A stretch of DNA of 64,000 bases from Corbicula japonica. Taxonomy: Eukaryota; Mollusca; Bivalvia; Venerida; Cyrenidae. Every line of letters starts with the position of its first letter. Position 1 is the stretch's first letter. Positions 36,344 through 46,487 of the stretch are shown here, one piece after another. The notes under the pieces are model-generated. The model made no database searches. It saw only the letters and a list, made by a program, of their open reading frames with translations, and was not told the origin of the DNA. The stretch spans positions 372,001-436,000 of the forward strand of contig JAZAYU010000007.1 of assembly GCA_038501625.1 (NCBI GenBank). Reading direction: 5' to 3'. A program made the position numbers and the translations under genes.

Positions 36344-39300
36344 TAAAAATAGTAAAGGGTAGCCAAAAAGCCAGACTTTGGTAAGGAGAAATAATGAGTG
36401 GAGGAAGGGATCGGAGGGGGAGAAAGTGTTCATTCATGTTCTCTAATATTTGATTCTACTATTATGCTGATGGATTAACATGCAGTTTCTTTAAAATAGA
36501 TTTGAACATTATGGTTATGGTATCCCATTTATTGATCCCAACAATATTTAATTTTAATCCTACATTTGACTGCATATATACGTGTTTTAGTATTCTTTTA
36601 TATTTTTAAAGCAACTGGAACCAAGAACCAAACGATTACAAAGGTTATGAGGATTGTGCATTGATCTATTCTACGGGGCAGTATAATGATATCTCGTGCG
36701 ATTTCCAGGCTGCTGCTATATGTGAACTGGACGGTCAATGTAAATAACCTTCTTACTTATTTCAGTCTTAATATTTTAGAATTTTACTTACTAATTTCAG
36801 TCTGTATATTTTAGACTCTAATTTACTTATATCAGTCTAAATATTTTTAAGTCTTATTTCATTATTTCAGTCTATTAGACTCTTATGTTGCATTTGTCTT
36901 AAATTATCCAGCGAGTCGTTTAAATGAGATTTTAATGAATGTAAACATTCAAGATCCTTTGTTGGACTACACTTAGACAGACAAAGTCTGATCTTCATGA
37001 GAGCTGTGCCCAAGGTTATAAAACTGAGCATGGAAACCAGTCTCAAATCTCAAGCATCTGATTGGCTGAAATGGCGACTGGTCGCCATTTCAGCTAATCA
37101 TATGCTTGAGATTTGAGATTGGTTTCCATGCTCAGTTTTATAACCTTGGGCACTGATCTGCTGCAAAACTGGAGGCTTACTGGACAGTTTTATTAGAATC
37201 AAACAATAAGTATTAATTATGTAAATTTCGTAAGAAAGAAATAAAATGACGTTTAACCAATATCACTTATCGTTTATTTATACACATTGCAAAACTCTAT
37301 TTATTTAATAATAAATGCTTTGCCACTTGTTCTGTGTTCCACTTTACATGTATAATAAAGTTCGAATATAACTATAAAAGCCCCCTGTCAGAGCGGATGG
37401 GTAGCTAATGGCGGAAACTGTTACCTGTTCACGCCATACAACAATGTTTCTGCCTTGATGAACCAGAACGAGGCTACAGCTTACTGCGCTACGTTCGCTA
37501 CCTCGCAGACCAATGTGGGCACCCTACTTTCTGTGGATACACAGGATGAAAGGGTAGGCATGAAATGCAGAGGAGTCAAATTATCGCACTACAGGGTTAT
37601 TGCCAATCCAATCAAAACTTACAGCGAGAATAAAATTAACATTTTATCATGATCACTTTTAGCATCCTAATTATGAGTTATAAGTCTTTGTCGTCTGAAG
37701 TTAATTAAATGAAATTGCAATTATGGCTTTTCGTACACGTTAGTCGTTTGAAGCATTAATTTTAAGAATAAATATTTCGTAAGTCAATTGTTTAACAAGT
37801 TACACAGTCATGTAATATATATGTAGTACTACAATAGTGACCTGGCACTCTTTCAATTGACCCTATAGTCGGTCAATTTCGTAAATGTAACGATTGTGTA
37901 AATCGATCATAAGGATGTATATAACCAGTTGAAAACGATCGTAAAACTAAAATTGAAGTAATGTCTGAAATCTCAAAAACTGACTGGGTGAAATTGAGAC
38001 GTGTTCCCTTTTTAGCAACTTAGATGCTGGAGATATAAGACCGGTCGCCAAAGTTAGTTTTATGATTTTGGCGCCTTAGTATTTGATTCAGCACCTAATC
38101 ACAAACCAGAAAAGTAGAAATTTTGATTTTATTCTAAACATTTGTTAAAGTTTTATATCGTCGCATTTCAGACGTTCATTAGAGGTCAGGTTGCATCGAT
38201 GGCCGACAATCAGTACGGATGGTATACCTCCCTCAATGACAAAGTTACGGAGGGCTATTGGAGTTTTGCCTCAGGCCCGCTGTTAGATCCTACACTGGTG
38301 TAAGTGAACATGACAAAATATGTTTAAAATACCACGGCGGCCCGGGTTTGACATAATGCGTCCACTTCGTGTTTCGTTCTAATTGCATGTTTGTTATTGC
38401 ATGTTTTCAAAATGATCTGCGGTAGTAATATACATTTCCATTACTGCCCAAGAACAGACTCAATCAAACCGTGCATGCAATATTTTCATATTTGTCGTGT
38501 TAGGTGGGTTTCAAAGTTCCTATTTTCATCTTTTTAAAGCGGATGTCTTTGTACAGATGCTTTTTATGGTATTTTATTTTAAAAAATAACATTTTATACA
38601 AGCATCTTTAAGGGTTTAATATATTACCGTTGACGTTTCCAAGGCGGCTCTCTACCCAAGTTTAATTTGTATTGTTGGTTTTTCCTGATATCATCTGTCA
38701 TGTCTACCGTCGTTATTGTTATTGTTTCTTTCTTTCTTAATGGGTTTTACATTTCTGTTGATCTAAGTGGAAGGGTTTTTAAGTTGTTTTTATTTAATTG
38801 ACAAAAATGTCTAATAATATAATTCTTTTTCTACAGTTTGAAATAGAAAGACTATTTCTTTGGAATATTTAACCGATTTTCATTTTTATCTTTAAAAATC
38901 TTAAATCCAGACAAGTAATACTCAGAGCCGCTCTAAGAGATAGAAGTGGGTTGCTTATTTTATTTACTAAAATTTTGCTGGCAATGAGTATGTATCAAAA
39001 CATTTAATACATTGTATATATATAGAGAGAGAGATTTTTATTTGGAAAACAGTTTGTCTTTACAAACGTTCGTGATATTATTAAAAAAGATGCTTTCTAT
39101 TTTATTTTCGATAAGAACTTTTGCAGAGTGTTTATAGCAGTAAACATTTTGTGGTGTTTATGCATATGTATCGCAAAATTGAATAAAGGATATTCCAAAA
39201 TGCGTAGTATGTGCGTTTGAGCCTGTATTTAAATGCATATAAAACCCAGAAATTTGACATCACGCTAACTGCCGCACTGCAGTATGTGTAAGAAATGGTG

Positions 39301-40352
39301 ATTGTTTAATTGTTTAATTTTTAAACATATCTCTACATGGTGACTTTAATTTGTCATTTTAAAAACAAAAATGAACACTTTATAACCATAACTTCAGGTT
39401 ATATAAGACTGTCATAGAAAAGGACAAAAAATGTTATTGTTATTATCATTTAATTAACTAGTTATCATCGTATTGAGTCAATAAAACAGTTTCTGTGATT
39501 TTTAGTGATTGGACAGGGGAACCCAGCACCCGGCCGGGTGATGATTGTGGCATGTTAAATTTTGCCGGTGTTTACCATGAGCGTAACTGCAGCATACAAA
39601 TCCCTTTTATATGTGAAAGATACGCAACAGGCTATAGTTCGGGTAAGTTTTTCTTAAGTTCTCAATGAAAAGTATAATGCCTGCGATTCATAATAATGGG
39701 AATTGTATCAAAAATGCGAGATTTTTGTGTAATGCTCGTGACACGGATTGAGTTTCTGGCTATCCAAATTTAGAAGACTTTAACTGAATTCCGTACAAAT
39801 AAACAACACAATTTTAAAAGTTTACGATTATACAGTAACTTACGTGCACCCATTTTTTTCTTCTTGGATCGAGTTATAAAGTGAATTCATTAGAAATGAC
39901 ATTGACAGGTAAGCCTTGTGTATTACACGAGATGAAACAGTTTGAAATTCTTGAACTTGGACTCAAGCGATAATAGCAATTTCTCAGGTTTCGCTAAAAC
40001 AATCATCAAAATGTGTAACTTTATGTTAAAGGATGCTTGAAAGATTATTTTGCTGATGTCATCTAACAACATTTAGAAGCTATCTTACTTTGTTATAGAA
40101 TTTTTATAGATGTTATATGCTTAATGTTCGTTCAGCAAGTTCCCACGTCATAATATGTAGTCAACTGATTCTGAGGTCTACTGAGCAGACCCTAAGAGCA
40201 TTTTGTTCATAAAATGTTTGTTAGAAAAAATAAACAATCTTACTGAGAAAAATGTGTATTATTGTAAAATAACTTATTTTGCAGGGACCAATCTCAAGAC
40301 TACGCTGTTGACAACATTGATGGTCCTGGCTGCAGTCGCTGGCTTTAAATAA
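23324..40352 (+). CDS. Four-domain C-type lectin (lectin A), predicted GPI-anchored
   Basis: Fourteen exons join in frame with GT-AG borders: 23324-23366, 28533-28717, 30547-30689, 30954-31075, 31523-31698, 32657-32778, 34362-34492, 34868-35028, 36161-36285, 36612-36739, 37381-37553, 38172-38299, 39506-39642 and 40285-40352. The product is 613 aa. Exon 1 encodes a short hydrophobic signal (MGSNMKLSFIIFIL). Four CTLDs follow at about 31-161, 168-302, 316-440 and 448-582. The last exon gives a small-residue stretch (SSGTN) and the hydrophobic tail LLTTLMVLAAVAGF, with one lysine after it, which resembles a GPI-attachment signal. Every CTLD is made of three exons with phases 1-0-2-1, so domains multiplied as whole units. 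Only CTLD3 has a full EPN plus ND sugar/calcium site. Intron 1 is long (5.2 kb) and repeat-rich. Likely a surface or secreted glycan-binding protein; the ligand is unknown. Lectin B is a tandem paralogue. Confidence 0.88.
23930..24030 (+). repeat. SINE-like family copy (CCAGCCCCGGTTTGAGCGC)
   Basis: GACACGACAAATTCCAAAATA, TCGGTTTGATTTAGCCTGTT, CATGGGCAGTAA and CCAGCCCCGGTTTGAGCGC match copies at 33705, 35810 (inverted), 38440 (inverted), 56690 and 59030. Lies in intron 1 of lectin A. Confidence 0.6.
24190..25760 (+). other. Unresolved open frames in lectin A intron 1
   Basis: A 119-residue plus frame at 24767-25126 (charged, with NLNLKDFSKNDFKRNG), a 99-residue minus frame at 25176-25475 and a 60-residue plus frame at 25564-25746 occur here. 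I do not recognise any of them. A phrase near 24375-24400 (CGACCTTATAGCAATGACGG) is repeated near 24781-24800, so part of the stretch is an old local duplication. More likely transposon debris than a nested gene. Confidence 0.3.
25877..26184 (+). repeat. Intron 1 direct repeat, first copy
   Basis: Near-identical to 27888-28188: TTTTTCGGCGTTAGCTGTC through CACCAGAGAGGCATCTAGC to AAGTCAATATTGATGGCTT. A second matched pair follows each (26645-26755 and 28244-28350, TTTTCCATCAACGCCGTTTA). The high identity suggests a fairly recent duplication. Confidence 0.85.
26332..26402 (+). repeat. tRNA-Glu-like pseudogene / SINE head
   Basis: A-box TAGTGTAGTGG, a possible anticodon loop CTTTCAA (TTC, Glu) on a weak stem, and B-box GGGTTCAATAC are followed by a T8 run that could terminate RNA polymerase III. 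The acceptor stem ends do not pair, so it is not a functional tRNA. It sits in intron 1 of lectin A between the two direct repeats. Confidence 0.55.
26999..27147. mobile_element. Palindromic MITE, copy 2
   Basis: AATCATAAGACTAAATCTGG and AGATCAGTCTCAAATCTC face GAGATTTGAGACTGATCTC and AACTTAGTTTTATGATCTTG. Centre GGCGACCCGTCGCC. Same family as 57428-57577, in particular the outer arms. Lectin A intron 1. Confidence 0.85.
27888..28188 (+). repeat. Intron 1 direct repeat, second copy
   Basis: Partner of 25877-26184, differing by scattered single bases. The following 28244-28350 matches 26645-26755. The tRNA-like element lies only between the parts of the first copy. Confidence 0.85.
28533..31075 (+). 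other. Lectin A CTLD1 (exons 2-4)
   Basis: Exons 28533-28717, 30547-30689 and 30954-31075 encode residues 15-164. The long-form CTLD cysteines start at C31 (GCDDGW) and C42. GYWTDLND replaces the usual WIGL. The sugar-site position reads NWNQSPAND (S129-P130-A131) instead of EPN or QPD, and the ND before the penultimate cysteine is missing (ADLKC). Calcium-dependent mannose or galactose binding is therefore not expected; other ligands remain possible. Confidence 0.85.
32842..32984. mobile_element. Palindromic MITE, copy 3 (degenerate)
   Basis: GGTATCAAATCTCAAGCATTG pairs imperfectly with CAGATGCTTGAAATTTC; the outer parts ACGAAACTAGGAATTGAG and CTCAATGCTTAGGTTTATAA still match. Lectin A intron 6. 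Confidence 0.6.
33705..33830 (+). repeat. SINE-like family copy
   Basis: GGAACTTTGAAAGCC, CACGACAAATATGAAAATAT, AGGCTCGGTTTAATTGAGCC and CCGCCTAGCCCCAGGTTGAG define the family most clearly here. An internal palindrome (AGGCTCGGTTTAATTGAGCCT) is shared by most copies. Lectin A intron 6. Confidence 0.65.
34755..34820. repeat. ATT-rich microsatellite before lectin A exon 8
   Basis: Imperfect run of ATT/TTA triplets ending about 50 bases before the exon 8 acceptor at 34867. Confidence 0.85.
35810..35960 (-). repeat. SINE-like family copy, inverted
   Basis: GAGTTGCGCTCAACCCGGGG, AGTAATATGCATTTCCATGAC, CGAGCCTGCAATATTTTC and TTTGTCGTGTTCAATAGCTT are the reverse complement of the copies at 33705 and 59030. 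Lectin A intron 8. Confidence 0.65.
36302..36341 (+). repeat. GA microsatellite just after lectin A exon 9 donor
   Basis: An uninterrupted AG/GA run of about 38 bp begins 17 bases after the splice donor at 36286. It lies in intron 9 and is absent from the matching place in lectin B (60152 onward). Confidence 0.95.
37010..37154. mobile_element. Palindromic MITE, copy 4 (best preserved)
   Basis: GTGCCCAAGGTTATAAAACT at the left and its reverse complement at the right border a near-perfect palindrome of about 144 bp, centred on GGCGACTGGTCGCC. Lectin A intron 10. The termini define the element ends best. Confidence 0.9.
37928..38073. mobile_element. Palindromic MITE, copy 5 (degenerate)
   Basis: ATCGTAAAACTAAAATTGAAG, CTGAAATCTCAA, then GATGCTGGAGATATAAGACCG and TTAGTTTTATGATTTTGGCG keep the family order with poor pairing. 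Lectin A intron 11. Confidence 0.55.
38440..38560 (-). repeat. SINE-like family copy, inverted
   Basis: AGTAATATACATTTCCATTAC, CAATCAAACCGTGCATGCAA and TTTGTCGTGTTAGGTGGGTT match the inverted copy at 35810. Lectin A intron 12. Confidence 0.6.
40285..40352 (+). other. Lectin A exon 14: predicted GPI-attachment signal
   Basis: The last exon adds only 22 residues (592-613). It continues a small-residue stretch from exon 13 (YSSG) into TNLKT and the hydrophobic LLTTLMVLAAVAGF, ending in lysine and TAA. The hydrophobic segment stands at the extreme C-terminus with almost no cytoplasmic tail, as expected for GPI addition. A very short-tailed transmembrane anchor is the alternative. Confidence 0.6.
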
Positions 40353-40616
40353 TTCTTTGAAGTGTATTTAAATTTGTCTACATTGTACTATTTGTACCAT
40401 TATAAAGAATCCAAAAAGACACAAGTGGGGTCAGTTGCTAATTATTTGGTTTCTTCAACAGCACTGTAAAAGTTTACTTTTATTCTTCACATACTAGTGC
40501 ATAAGAATGGTGTCAAACTAAAGTGATTACTTCCAAGCAAGAAAATCGCCTGTTTGAGATATCTTTTACCTAGAAAGCAAATAGTATTGTCGTAAGTTAA
40601 CTCTATGTCATGTTAT

Positions 40617-40873
40617 AATAAATTATTAATTAGGACTTATTGATAATTTTAAATCATTAATAAATTTGTATGATTATTTGTGGTTTTTTAAGTTTATTGT
40701 TTAGTTCACTTTTAATAATTTGGTGGAGTGTCTATTTGAAAACTGATTAAATTATCAGTTCATGCTCTCTTGTGTTTTCTGGATGCGACTTTTACTAAGA
40801 TGTATATCTTAACCCTTTTTATATTCTTGCTGACGAAAGCTATGTAGTGCAAGCTTTGTCAATATCCAATAAA
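40617..40873 (+). promoter_or_regulatory. Candidate polyadenylation signals of lectin A
   Basis: AATAAA occurs at 40617-40622 and again at 40868-40873, 265 and 516 bases after the stop codon. Either could end the transcript. Confidence 0.4.
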
Positions 40874-41073
40874 CTACATTTGTAGCATACGGGTATTTGA
40901 ATGTGACATTTGATTTACGGACTTGAGTAGGTCTTTGTTGGAGTTACAGTACTCGGGTGAAAATGCAAAATATTTTATATTATATGGAGGACACTCACTG
41001 CCAAAATAACCAACATGTTTTTCTGCATTTTTAGCGTTCGTTTTAAACAACCTTTCATTTCAGAACGACCACT

Positions 41074-41523
41074 TACATTGTTGTAGTGCCAAGCGATTCG
41101 TTAAAAAACATCGGAGTGGGGCATTTATTTATTAAACATGTTTTGTGCATCGTACATGTTTCTGAAAAAAGTAAATAAAAATACATTGTTATTCATGTTT
41201 TGTTGTCTCGGTAACGCTCAGTGTTCCATCAGAAAACATCCAATTACCTGAACTTTTATCAGAAAACATCGTCGTATAAAACATCCTCCTAAATGCCTCA
41301 AACACAAGAAACGCAATGAAGTTGTACCCCACCTACTAACCGGATATACTTAAATATAGACTATTGCAGCTACAGCGTTAACACGGTGATTACAAGAAGC
41401 AGCATTACAGGAAGCTAAAATTTACTGTTCACAATAAATACTCCTCATAAACTGTCCTTCTGTATTTAACTATTGAACGTTTTAACTAATTTCACTTTTG
41501 TCGTCTATGACCTTGTTTTATAT
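41074..41523 (+). repeat. Left arm of a long inverted repeat (partner 46779-47230)
   Basis: TTGTTGTAGTGCCAAGCGAT, AAATACATTGTTATTCATGTT, CAGTGTTCCATCAGAAAA, AACGCAATGAAGTTGTACCCC and GTATTTAACTATTGAACGTTT all reappear in reverse complement and in the right order at 46779-47230. Arms are about 450 bp with scattered differences; the 5.3 kb between them holds arrays and other repeats. Confidence 0.85.
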
Positions 41524-41579
41524 AGGTATAATTTTTATTGGTATATAACGAGAACAGTCTATAGACTGATATATTCTAT

Positions 41580-41890
41580 GTTTATAGGGAAATCTTGTAA
41601 AAGATCCAAGAAGCTCAATTTGTTTCTTTTATCCATGACATCGTGCTCTTGCTGATTTGACTTCAATTGCTCTGGTCTCGGTAAGATCATTGAGTACCCA
41701 CAGTTTGCTTTGCAATGCCTTTTTCTTCTTATGGTTTGTATGTTTTGTGCTTTTGCATGCAACATTGTTGAGCTGATGGGTGGGTTGGAGTTATTTCATC
41801 AAGACAACTCGTACTTTCCTCTCTACTTTTTCGCTGCGTGGAGAGGCTGTGTTTTCTCTGTTTTCTTTTGATGGCGATAAATCGTAGTGT
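41580..41890 (+). repeat. 5'-truncated retroelement 3'-end copy, plus orientation
   Basis: Reverse complement of the family at 1-372: CAATTTGTTTCTTTTATCCA, ACATCGTGCTCTTGCTGATTT, GGTAAGATCATTGAGTACCC, TGCATGCAACATTGTTGAGC, GGAGTTATTTCATCAAGAC and then TTTCCTCTCTACTTTTTCGC. The block around ACCGCC is missing, an internal deletion. It inserted beside the inverted-repeat arm at 41523. Confidence 0.7.
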
Positions 41891-42339
41891 AACTGATAAT
41901 TAATAAAAGTCAGAAGCGAGAGATGGACGAGAAATAGTTGAAACATGTTACATTTCGAATAACTTACCAGTGTGACGGAAAAGATGGAGACACGCGGAAA
42001 TTTCTGGTGCTGACATTATGCGAGAACATTCCCTTGAATGAAAACAGAAAAGTAAAATTACTGTCCGGATAAGTAAAGATAAGTAAGAAAAGTAGTACAA
42101 TGCAAAGATAGATAACGAATGAGAAGTGATGAGAAAGAAATATACCCGTCATTACCAGTCCCATGATTATTGACTTGAAGTATGTATTTACTTTAGTCGT
42201 GAGTGTACGATAAGATCAATGATGAGTTAACACAAGTAGGAAGAAGTAAAAAGTAAATACACTTACCATTATTATTTTCACAATATTTAAATATGTGAAA
42301 CTAAAATAATAACTGAGTAAACAAATTTTCATAGCTGTA
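41891..42339 (+). other. Spacer, no feature recognised
   Basis: AT-rich. The minus frame at 41964-42164 is hydrophobic but has no recognisable family, splice support or signal I can defend. Confidence 0.4.
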
Positions 42340-42640
42340 CATTAATTCATGCAGAACTGAATATCAAACCCACAGTAAAAGATTGAATGCAGAGATGAAT
42401 ATCAAACCCACAGTAAAAAGATTGAATGCAGAGCTAATTATCAAACCCACAGTTAAAGATTGAATGCAGAGCTAATTACCAAACCCACAGATAAAGATTG
42501 AATGCAGAGCTGAATATCAAACCAACAGTTAAAGATTGAATGCAGAGCTAAAAATCAAACCCACAGTTAAAGATTGAATGCAGAGCTGAATATCAAACCC
42601 ACAGTTAAAGATTGAATGCAGATCTGAATATCGATTTCAT
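42340..42640 (+). repeat. Tandem repeat of about 37 bp, seven to eight units
   Basis: Units read GAATATCAAACCCACAGT, AAAGATTGAATGCAGAGCT with small variation. The flanking phrase TTTCATAGCTGTA occurs on both sides (42328 and 42635). Confidence 0.9.
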
Positions 42641-43234
42641 AGCTGTAAATTAGCAGACATTGACAATGAAAGGCTGTATGGCGATTGCATAGATATGCTT
42701 TGACTGTTGAACTGTGATCTACGATTGCATTGCCAACTTCACACATAAACGATATAGCGCTTCTTTTGTGTATTTGATCGTAATTTAAAAAAAAAATGTT
42801 AGAACTCGACTCTGCTTGCAATGTTTAATACAAGTTTGAGCCTTTCAAAAAGCGAATCTGGAATGAGCAAGCTGAAGGACAAAATAATAGAAAATTATAT
42901 GGTATTAATACTTAACGCCAATTTAATTGTTTTCGTATTTTATTTGATCGTTAAAGAAATTAAATAAACTTATAAAGTGCTTAAATACGTTACATATTTT
43001 TACGTTTGATGGAGCTGTATTGAAGAAGGTATTTAATGTAATGATGTTACAATGTTTGTGTTTGTCGCCTTTATTTTGTGTTTTGAATTAAAGGGAAATA
43101 GCTATTTTCATTACTGTTCAAACTTTTCTTAACGTGTACACAATGAAACATTAATAACATTACTTTGTGCAAAGTTTTATTGCACTCCATTTGTCAGAAT
43201 TAGAGATATTTTGATATGTTTTTTACTTTTTACT

Positions 43235-43305
43235 TTAACTGTTGGTTTGATATTCAGCTCTGCATTCAATCTTTAACTGTGGGTTTGGAAATTAGCTCTG
43301 CAAAA
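43235..43305 (-). repeat. Inverted copies of the 37-bp repeat
   Basis: TGTTGGTTTGATATTCAGCTC, GCATTCAATCTTTAACTGTG and GGTTTGGAAATTAGCTCTGC are the reverse complement of the array at 42340-42640, about 600 bp away. Confidence 0.85.
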
Positions 43306-43309
43306 ACAG

Positions 43310-45019
43310 TACAATGCCCTTGTAAAGTGCTTTGCAGTGTTGTTTTTTCTCCAGATGAATAGTTCAAAGTAAATAGTCAATAGTTAAAGCCTAATGAATA
43401 ATTTAGATAGTCATATTAACTTATAATTAAAAATGTGAGAGTTACAAGTTTTATTTGATTTATATCTGTAAAAAAATGATTATCTTCTTTAATAAACAAT
43501 CATTAGCAGGTAATTCTGAAGCAACAGAATTATATTTTTATGAATTTTATTAACGTCTTGAAATAATACAGTAAACTGAGACTAAAAGCACTTTAACATT
43601 TTTGCATAAAATCCATTTACTTTCCATTTACGGACAATTGTCTAGAATATGTAACAAAGAGTGAAACGTAAGCCTTAAAAGTATTTGCGCTGTTTCTAAA
43701 GAGACAAATATAGTTGTTTATCATCGTTAGGTGATATAGTCTAATTAATCCATTATGTTAACCGGTGTTCAACTTTTCATCTTAGATAAGTTCGTTATAC
43801 TTAGAAATTCCACTTGTGATGGTTTATAAAAGGTAAAACAGACACATTAATGAAATTCTTGCATTTTTATGCTGTCGGCGAAGTAGGTAGTCTGTAGAAT
43901 TAAATGTAATCAAAGCAAATTATGTGAGATTCTTTTGGAATCAAAACATTTTTGAATCTTGTGAATAGTAAATCAATCTGCTTATATACGCGGAGAAATC
44001 TTTGTTCCGATGTTCCGTGCACTAGTTTTTCTAGAAAAGAGCAGAAAAAAGAAAGTTATAAACAAGAGCCAGTCGGAAACGACTGCAAGCTCGGCTAATC
44101 GAATAGCCGGAAATAAAGCACATGTTAAATTGGGCTTCATTTAAACTGGGGAGTATGTCATGAGTTCAATTTGATCCTTTCACACCCACCCCACCAAGAA
44201 AAATATTAGCGTGAGTTTTGAAAGAATAAAAGATTTTAGAGTGGTGGGACAGGTTACACGTGGACTGACATCCCCACCACATCCACTCACATCAAAACAC
44301 AAAGGTTGGTTTTAGTTTTAAAACTAAAAAAATGATTTTTTGTAATTTTTCTGGGGGGGGGGGGGGTCACCAACCAGACACCTGACAAAACGCCCTGTGC
44401 TAAAGGGTCTTACCGGAACAAAAGTTTATTGATCCATGTTCAAAAATGAATAATTACAAATAACTTATTTTAATGTTTTTTGCAGGTTTTACACAACCCT
44501 GCTCATACACCCCTGATCCCACATCTATCCACCCACAATCCCTGCCCACCTCCACCCCCTTACCCACTTCAACAGCCACTTCAACACCCAATTATCCTTT
44601 TTTGTCAGTTGTTTATACCTCTTGCTATCGCCGTATAAATAATTAAGGATCCACTACACTCCTTCATGCACGTTCATCGATATAAAAAGAAAAGTATCAA
44701 AATCTTAGTAACGGCAAATTATATGCCGTTCGATAAAACTTTGGACAGATGTATGTTACAAATGTATCTTGATTTTCATATGGCAAGACACGTTAGAATA
44801 GTTAAGAAAATTAGCGAGATCTAAAAATTCCATAAAGTTCTATTTGGATAAAATTCACACAAACCAAACAACACAAAGCATCATTTTAAATAACTTTATG
44901 AGTAATATGATACTGAAATCAATATATAATAATAACTAACAATGAGATATAATAATTTTAAGTGTGTTTGACCTTCAATTTCCTAGTCGCGCAAACGGGT
45001 GAAAAAGGTATGTGGTGAT
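43310..45019 (+). other. Spacer with a TE end and a poly-G run
   Basis: ACAAGAGCCAGTCGGAAACG at 44063-44105 is the end of a dispersed element like that at 7648. A run of 14 G lies at 44353-44366. CTTTGTTCCGATGTTCCGTGCA near 44000 echoes 18190-18215. No coding signal. Confidence 0.5.
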
Positions 45020-45435
45020 GTGTGGCGTGGTGTGATATGGTATGTTATATAGTATGGTATGGACTTAATTATAGTATGGTATGGTCTTTAGAATGCCAAT
45101 ACCATTCCATACCGTACTCAAGACCATACTACAGTATAGTATGGCATGGCATGGCATGGCATGGCATGACATGGCATGGCATGGCATGGCATGGCAAGGC
45201 ATGGCATGGCATGGCATGGCATGGCATGGCATGGCATGGCATGGTATGGCATGGCATGGCATGGCATGGTATGGTATGGTATGGTAGGGTATGGTATATA
45301 GAATAGTACAGTACTGTACAGTACAGTATGGTATGTTTCGGTATGGTATGGTACGGCATGGCATGGCACCATACCATACTAAAGACCATACTATAGTATA
45401 GTATGGCATGGCATGGCATGGTATGGCATGGCACG
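45020..45435. repeat. Pentanucleotide satellite (GGCAT / GGTAT)
   Basis: Perfect GGCAT units fill 45140-45275, with GGTAT variants on both sides. Near-inverted segments (ACCATACTACAGTATAGTATGG and ACCATACTATAGTATAGTATGG) occur at 45122 and 45387. Five frames stay open through it on both strands (e.g. [10 protein letters not shown]), an effect of the period and lack of stops, not a gene. Confidence 0.95.
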
Positions 45436-46487
45436 GAACTAGAATTTGGTGTTCCGCGGAACACATGTGTCGCCTGCTTGGAGAAGCTGAAATGTGGGCC
45501 TTTCTTTTATCATATACTTGTATGATATAAAGATGCTCAAATTGCAAAGCAATACTATAAAATTACTGATCAAATTATATATAATGGATCAAGAATTATT
45601 TTATTTTCCGGTTATACCCAAATATTAGGTTACAGATTTAAATCATTTTATAGGAGCATAACTAAAGAACATAAAACTTCATTAAAACAGATGACATATG
45701 TCAAGTATTGTTTCAAAAGAATAAATACTTTCAAGTTATATGCAAATGAAGTTTCAGGTTAAAGTTATTTGAAAGGGGCATAAATAACAAATGTTTATAA
45801 GGAGTTATCATTCTTGGTGTCTCAAATGGCTGTGTTAATCCTGATGACATATTTCAAATATTAGTGATTTTCAGAGATATAGACAACATTAGGTGTCATA
45901 TTAAAGTCATTCAAAAGGCGCATGACACTTAATATAATGAAACAGAAGTTATCGTTTTTGTTGTCACAAATTGATCTTTTCATGTTGATGACATATCCCA
46001 TGTATTAAGCGAATAGGACAAGTACTTTCAAAGTAATAGGTAAAATTATGTTTCATATTAATTTCATTTGAAAGTGGCATAACTCTTAAAATTGTGTAAC
46101 AGGTGTTATCTCTCTTGTTGTCGCACATGGACTTGTTCGTGCAGATTATATATTCCAAGTATAAAGACTTCAAAGTTTAAGGAAACATAAAGATTTATAT
46201 TAAGGTGATATCATTTGTCACAATATACTGTTAAAGTTGGGGAGAGTGTGGTGACCTATTTTCATAAAATTCATGTTATTTAATAATTATAAATCTTCTT
46301 ATTACTTCAGATATCAATTATAAGGCTAATAAATGTTACAGGTCAATCAGGAATTATAAAAAATTAGAAATACGAAACAATTTCTCTCACTGAGTGTAGC
46401 CTTATTGCCGGGAGTCCAAACTTCCAAATTATCCACTATAGTATTAAACTACAGTCACAGGAAGGTTGTCTATATCAAGGTTAACAA

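Larger units (their letters stand above)
34868..36739 (+). other. Lectin A CTLD3 (exons 8-10), canonical sugar-binding domain
   Basis: Exons 34868-35028, 36161-36285 and 36612-36739 encode about residues 308-445. FWMGLND is the WIGL-type motif. E408-P409-N410 (EPN), E416 (GYEDC) and N428-D429 (QYNDISC) are all in place. Together these are the residues that hold calcium and mannose-type sugars in the family. It is the only one of the four domains with the full set. Confidence 0.88.
37381..39642 (+). other. Lectin A CTLD4 (exons 11-13)
   Basis: Exons 37381-37553, 38172-38299 and 39506-39642 encode about residues 446-591. CQSGW and CYLF give the N-terminal cysteines; GWYTSLND is the WIGL-type motif. 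The sugar triplet is E551-P552-S553 and the ND position reads YHERNC, so the classical calcium site is incomplete. Confidence 0.85.

Noticed and set aside
36119..36346. Continuous 75-aa frame over lectin A exon 9 ending in RERERE
   Set aside because: The end is read-through of the donor into the GA microsatellite; the real exon stops at 36285, as in lectin B.
45022..45547. Long open frames on both strands (up to 160 aa) at 45.0-45.5 kb
   Set aside because: They are translations of the GGCAT/GGTAT pentanucleotide repeat, which lacks stops in most frames.
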